Of a stretch of DNA of 64,000 nucleotides, positions 59,273 to 64,000 are shown one piece after another. Within the stretch, counting starts at the first letter, position 1, and every line of letters starts with the position of its first letter. A model generated the notes under the pieces. It made no database searches and was not told the origin of the DNA. It saw only the letters and a list, made by a program, of their open reading frames with translations. This stretch comes from Anomaloglossus baeobatrachus (taxonomy: Eukaryota > Chordata > Amphibia > Anura > Aromobatidae): the NCBI RefSeq assembly GCF_048569485.1, contig NC_134355.1, positions 656,222,426-656,286,425 of the forward strand. The letters run 5' to 3'. The position numbers and the translations under genes were made by a program.

Positions 59273-59690
59273 TTAAAGGATATAATATTATAATAATAAT
59301 AATTAGAATTTGTAATAATACAATCAATAATAGAATATGATAAATAACAAAATAAATTGCTGTAATATAGTAAATAATGTAAAATGATGATGATAATAAA
59401 AGAACAATATAATAGTATAGCTATAATATAATAAGCAATAATAGTAGTAGTAAAATTAAATACTAATATTACTACTACTACTAATAATAATAATTACTAA
59501 TAATAGTAATAAAATAACAACATAATAGTAATAATAATGATAAATAACAATCAATATAATAAAAACTATAAATAATAACAAGTCATAAAATTACATGACA
59601 AATTTATATAAAGAATATAATATAATAGTGAATAATTAGAATTATTAATATGATAAAAAAATAGAATAAATAATGTATAATAATAGGCAA
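58500..59690. repeat. AT-rich array, ~150-bp unit with AAT runs
   Basis: GCTATAATATAGTAAATAAT recurs at about 58569, 58730, 58869 and 59029 with intervening ATAATAATA runs. A TA run lies at 59212-59268. It abuts the L2 tail, whose AT-rich end may have seeded it. Confidence 0.85.
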
Positions 59691-60182
59691 AACAGCAATT
59701 CTTTGCTTCCAGACTAGACATGTGGTATCCATATATTCCTTGCCTCTGATGATTTCCGCCTGGGATAATTGCTCTCCCGTTTCTCTGGTCATTAGCTGTA
59801 TTGTCAGTGTCAGTGCGCAGATCCGGGCAGGCGTGAGCTGGCGCTGTGCGTCGCAGAGGCTTTCAGGCGGCTCGTTTGGGTGTCAGGTTATCTGGGTAGT
59901 GACTGTTTCTTTGCTAACAAAACACGGCTTAGTCACCTAATACCTCCAGGAATTTGTACCCCCACGCTCTGGTATTTTAATAAGGTTAAAACATTTTTTT
60001 CGTTAAAATGAAACCCTATTCATCAGAGCGCGGTAGCTTCAAGGTGTGAATACGGATTATTTCTCGGGATTAGCTCAGTACTGGCTTCTTCACTGGTTAG
60101 CTTGTGTACCAAGGCGAGCAATAAAGGGCCAGTTTCATTTAATTTGGGGTATTTTTTGCTATAATGTCTACAGTATATACTT
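59691..60182. other. Unique intronic sequence
   Basis: Non-repetitive. CACGCTCTGGTATTTTAAT and ATTCATCAGAGCGCGG make a weak hairpin near 59963-60042. No exon with both splice sites. Confidence 0.4.
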
Positions 60183-60292
60183 CTTTACAGCATGGGATCA
60201 CAGCTGATTCTTCTTGTGAGGTAAAACATTTCCCTGTCTTTTTTTAAAAAAAGCTTTTACCTCACAGAAAGAGTAATTTGCGATTCCATGCT
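60183..60292. repeat. Hairpin MITE remnant
   Basis: TTTACAGCATGGGATCACAG and GTGAGGTAAAA on the left pair with TTTTACCTCAC and TGCGATTCCATGCTGTAA on the right, giving ~40-bp imperfect arms. Confidence 0.7.
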
Positions 60293-60513
60293 GTAATCTC
60301 CTCCCCGGCCCAGGACATGTGGTATGATCAGACCATGACCCTGTATAGTCAGACACGGATGCATACACAGCAGGGACACATATAAGATTATCTCAGCACA
60401 GAGACATTTTTTCTAAACACATCCAATTGTGGAAATTATTATTATTCCAAAATGTATTGATTAAAATGAACTTTGTTTGTGGGAAAACCGTGACTTTTCT
60501 CATTTCTTCCCAG

Positions 60514-60740
60514 GGATGAGGGAAGACCCATACTTTGCTGGGATGAGGGACCCCAGTTATTTCGCCTGTATTGTCGGGGGTGGAGAGTTCCTTTTGCTTT
60601 ATCCAATACACAGAAGAAAGGACGTATCTGGATATCTAACTGAAGAAGACTTTCAAGGCATCACCGACTTCAACGACCTCCCAAATTCTCTGTTTGCATG
60701 CAACGTTCACCAATCCGTGTTTGAAGATGGAGCCAGCAAG
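60514..60740 (+). CDS. rcan3: RCAN-family (calcipressin) N-terminal coding exon, probably rcan3
   Basis: A pyrimidine-rich acceptor TTTCTCATTTCTTCCCAG/G and a donor AGCAAG/GTAGGA bound this exon. An ATG at 60516 with G at -3 opens 75 codons and the exon ends in phase 0. The last 25 residues, DFNDLPNSLFACNVHQSVFE then DGASK, match the start of the calcipressin RNA-recognition-like domain. From memory, human RCAN3 has [20 protein letters not shown] there, and RCAN1 (DLPSATIACHLDPRVF) is less close. RCAN proteins bind calcineurin and restrain NFAT signalling in the cytoplasm. The N-terminal ~50 residues do not match the acidic human N-terminus, so this may be a divergent or lineage-specific start. 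A second good acceptor, ending at 60613, could shorten the exon, but no in-frame ATG follows it. Later exons would lie beyond the window. A related RCAN cannot be excluded. Confidence 0.78.
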
Positions 60741-61102
60741 GTAGGAAATTGGTTCTGATCTTGTAATGACTCAATAAATGGAGGAGTATCGCCCCCACAC
60801 CCCCAGACCCAACCCTCCACCTTAGATTCCAAGCTCTTCGTCTCTTCTCATGATACTTGGAATTTGGCAAATTGGTTAATTAACTCATACAATGATTGGT
60901 GATAATATAGTTGGTACAAGTTGAGTTGTCATCTCGAAAAGTCAACTGGCAAAGAACAGCGGAGCAATGGAAGGTTAGACCAGCTCTGCCTCTCGGATGC
61001 GTGCATAATAGGCTTCTTGAAGAACCGACTGGTTAAACACAGCATAGGTCTTACCCAGACGAACCTCATTGATACCTTAGGGGGCGCTCTACACTAGAAC
61101 GA
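60741..61102. other. Intron after the RCAN exon
   Basis: Unique sequence with no further exon seen. Confidence 0.5.
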
Positions 61103-62946
61103 TTAAAGGGAACTTGTCAGCAGGGTATATGACCCCGAATTAATAGTATAAGTGGAAAGCCCCTTTGATTCTTATTACATTCATTCCCTGCTAGTAGAAT
61201 TTTTGTTAGAGCATTTTTGAGAAAGCTATTCTTGATGTTTTATGCTTAAAAGAAACCTCTTGTCACCAGTTTTTTCACTTATATACCATGCCCATCACCT
61301 TTAGATCTATTTATATTTAGACTTGTCCTGCGCTGTATATAAATTACGTGGTCTGATCCTATAGGTGTCTCGAGATTGCAATTAGGAATTGCAATTTCCC
61401 TTCAAAGCCCCCCCCCATAGCTGTCAAACATCGCCCCTTTCCTTTCAAACCCTGCACCGGTCCGTTAAAACGCCTTCCAGGCCCCTTGAAATGCCACCCC
61501 GATCTCTTCAAACACCACGTCAAGCCCTTCAGTCTCCACCCCGGTCCCTTCAAACGCCACCCCGGTCCCTTCAAATGCCACCCCGGTCCCTTCAATCGCC
61601 ACCCCGGTCCCTTCAATCACCACCCCGGTCCCTTCAATCGCCACCCCGATCCCTTCAAACGCCACCCCGGTCCCTTCAATCGCCACCCCGGTCCCTTCAA
61701 TCGCCACCGCGGTCCCTTCAATCGCCACCCCGATCCCTTCAATCGCCACCCCGGTCCCTTCAATCGCCACCCCGGTTCCATCAAACGCCACCAGATCCCT
61801 TCAAACGCCACATTGATCCCCTCAATTGCCACCCCAATCCCTTCAATCACCACCCCAATCCCTTCAAACGCCACCCCGATCCCTTCAATCGCTACCCCGA
61901 TCTCTTCAAACCCCACCTTGATCCCTTCAAATGCCACCCTAGTCCCTTCAAATGCTACCCCGTTCCCTTCATCGCCACCCCGATCTCTTCAAACCCCACC
62001 TTGATCCCTTCAAATGCCACCCTAGTCCCTTCAAATGCCACCCCGATCCCTTCATTGCCACCCCGATCTCTTCAAACACCACCCTAATCCCTTCAAATGC
62101 CACCCTGGTCCAGTCAAATGCCGCCCTGGTCCCTTCAAATTTCGCCCTGATCCCTTAATTGCCGCCTTGTTTCCTTCAAACACCGCCTCTTCTAATTGCA
62201 TGCAAGAGGATGACGTCTCTATGTCAGCCACAAAGTGCCTGAAGTCTTGCAACTGCGTAGTGAAATGGGAGACGTGCGCATGCGCGCCTCACTGTGCCCT
62301 ATTGAACAGACAGTGATTCCACTGCAGTTAGAAGAGGCACTGTTTGAAGGGACTGGGGCAGCGCTGATTTCATTTTCGAGACACAGACCAGACCGCGTAA
62401 TTTGCATGCAGCGTGGTACAAGTATGAAACTCTCATATTCTGAGGTATACAGGATCGTGTTTGATGATAAAGAGGGGTTGCAGGAATGACCGGTCACTCT
62501 TCTCGAAGAGTTTCATCTCCCCTGCGCAGGCGCCGTCGTTACCCGGGTTAGTTTCTTCTGAAGTGGTGGGGCCTGTGCAGTGAGTTCCTAATGATGTTGT
62601 GGAAGCCAGTAAATTGATCTTGCAATATCATTAGTAGTTCACTGTGCAGTCGCCACCCCAGATGATGAAATGGACCCAGGTAATGACAGCGCCAGCACCT
62701 CTATATCGGTCATCGAGAGGCTGTCAATCAACAGCCGGAGGCCAATGGTGGCCGATGTAGTACAGCAGAAGCTGTGGAGTGAAGTGCCCACCCCAATGCA
62801 CTTAAGGATAAAACTTCAAGACACTTCTCAAAGATTCCCCAAATGAAATTCAACTATTAAGGGTAACAATAAAATAGACATTAAGAGGGCTTTACACCAT
62901 TACCTTTAGTTAGGGGTCAACTATTCGGCTGACAGTTCCTCTTTAA
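61103..62946. mobile_element. TTAA-flanked MITE with internal minisatellite
   Basis: The left end TTAAAGGGAACTTGTCAGCA and the right end, read inward as TTAAAGAGGAACTGTCAGCC, both carry TTAA, the piggyBac-type target. A second, inner inverted repeat pairs AAATTACGTGGTCTG (61341) and GTGTCTCGA with their complement at about 62374-62403. The centre has grown into a 21-bp array. Confidence 0.5.
61440..62165. repeat. 21-bp minisatellite, about 34 units
   Basis: The unit TCCCTTCAATCGCCACCCCG plus G, with AAAC/AATG variants and more divergence to the right. Being a multiple of three and stop-free, it gives a 232-aa ORF on the plus strand and ~100-aa ORFs on the minus strand. These are not genes. 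Confidence 0.92.
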
Positions 62947-63055
62947 AGTGCATAACTAAACGGTGTTGTGGTGAAGGTGTCCCCAGAAGAGAAAGCGTCT
63001 GGCCAGTGCGTCTCAGGAGCTGTTCTGTGGAATAGCCGGAGAACTCTCTTTCAAG

Positions 63056-63762
63056 TACCGTATTTTTCATTTTATAAGACTCACTGGATTATAAGACGCA
63101 CAACTAATTAAGAGGAGGAACATAGGAAACAATAATTTTTAATGTTAAAATGAGGATCCATCTTATAATCCTAGTGCGTTTTATATGCTCACCAGGGGGA
63201 GCAGTGGTGATGGAGCTGCTCAGGAGGGTCACAGGAGGCAGGGTCAGCGAAGCTGCAGGTTTGGAGGAGGGGGTGTTGTGGCTCAAGAGGGTTAGTGGAT
63301 GGAGGTTCAACGATACAGAGGCCTTGGGGGTGCGCCATTGATCTGCCGGTGGACTGCAGACTCTATTGAATCGCCTGCGGTTGACAAGATAGGCTTCACA
63401 AAAATGGCCGCCGAGTCCATGTCTGCGCATGCACCACCTCTGCAGCCATTTTCTTGAAGTCCATCTTGTCAACTGCGGTCGATTCAATGGAGCCTGCAGC
63501 CCGCCGGCAGATCATTGGTGCCCACTGCCTCGACATCCCCGAGACCACAGTATTGCCGACCCTCTGTCCTGTGGCGCTCCTGAGCCGCTCCACTGCAGTG
63601 ATATCCCCTCTTTTCAGCCCTCAGTATCGCCGACCCTGCCTCTTGTGACCCTGCTCTCCACCGCCGCCCCAGTAACCCATATCCGGATTGTAAGACGCAC
63701 CATCATTTTACCCCCAGTTTGGGGGGTTAAAAAGTGCATTTTGTAATCTGGAAAATATGGTA
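63056..63762. mobile_element. MITE with TACCGTATTTTTC ends
   Basis: TACCGTATTTTTCATTTTAT and TAAGACGCAC on the left pair with the complement on the right (GTAAGACGCACC, GGAAAATATGGTA). The centre (63337-63525) has its own inverted repeat around CCATTGATCTGCCGG and CCGGCAGATCATTGG. Non-coding. The same ends are common in frog genomes. Confidence 0.75.
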
Positions 63763-64000
63763 ACTTTTATCAGCATAAGCTGTCCTGTGTGTACATGAGG
63801 AATAACACAATTTTTGGCCATTATATGACTTGTATTCTGCAGTTTTCCCACTCCGCAAGGCTCTGTCTCTAATTTTCAGTTGTCTCTGAGCTAGTGGGTA
63901 GTGAGATGAGCTGATATGATTCCTGCTCCTCTGTCTCTACATAGAACATGCTCAGAAGTTGCAACAGAGGAGGACATTATACAGCAGTACTGAGCAGTGT
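63763..64000. other. No gene seen
   Basis: Unremarkable intronic sequence to the end of the window. Confidence 0.4.

Noticed and set aside
61389-62087. 232-aa Pro/Ser-rich ORF
   Set aside because: It lies within the 21-bp minisatellite inside a MITE, with several overlapping frames open.

Overview
This window looks like non-coding DNA from a large, repeat-rich vertebrate genome, most likely an anuran amphibian. The reasons are several Tc1/mariner families, TTAA- and TWA-flanked MITEs of a kind common in frogs, an L2-type LINE tail, a family of ~1.0-1.3 kb LTRs starting TGTGG with 4-bp target duplications, and long minisatellite arrays. I found no prokaryotic features. The species cannot be named from sequence alone.

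Only one host gene is supported. At 60514-60740 (+) there is an exon with good splice sites whose translation ends DLPNSLFACNVHQSVFE, matching the start of the calcipressin domain of RCAN proteins and closest to RCAN3 as I remember it. A GC-box/CCAAT region with a strong splice donor at 22480-22616 could be the promoter and untranslated first exon of the same gene. If so, most of 22.6-60.5 kb is one large intron.

Layout: 0-4.1 kb is a ~500-bp sequence duplicated in tandem and broken up by a MITE, a Penelope-like insertion with a hammerhead ribozyme, and a solo LTR. 4.1-8.8 kb holds small minisatellites and hairpins. 8.8-22.4 kb is one satellite family (24/25-bp unit) split by a Tc1 element, a composite MITE, a solo LTR and a 1.7-kb GA tract. 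22.9-36.3 kb is a chain of unrelated arrays (about 22, 60-70, 20, 30 and 29 bp) with one Tc1 element inside. 36.7-42.1 kb is a young LTR element whose single long ORF carries a cold-shock (Y-box-like) domain. 42.5-53.2 kb is three Tc1-like elements with other elements nested in them, including a second LTR element related to the first. 54-58.4 kb holds nested solo LTRs and an L2 tail. 58.5-59.7 kb is an AT-rich array. 60.5-64 kb holds the RCAN exon and two MITEs, one with a 21-bp minisatellite grown inside it.

The most unusual items are the cold-shock-domain ORF in a pol-less LTR element, a primer-binding-site-like word repeated inside every LTR of that family, the hammerhead ribozyme at 2177-2216, and the minisatellite inside a MITE. 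The very long ORFs in the arrays are by-products of short stop-free repeat units, not genes.
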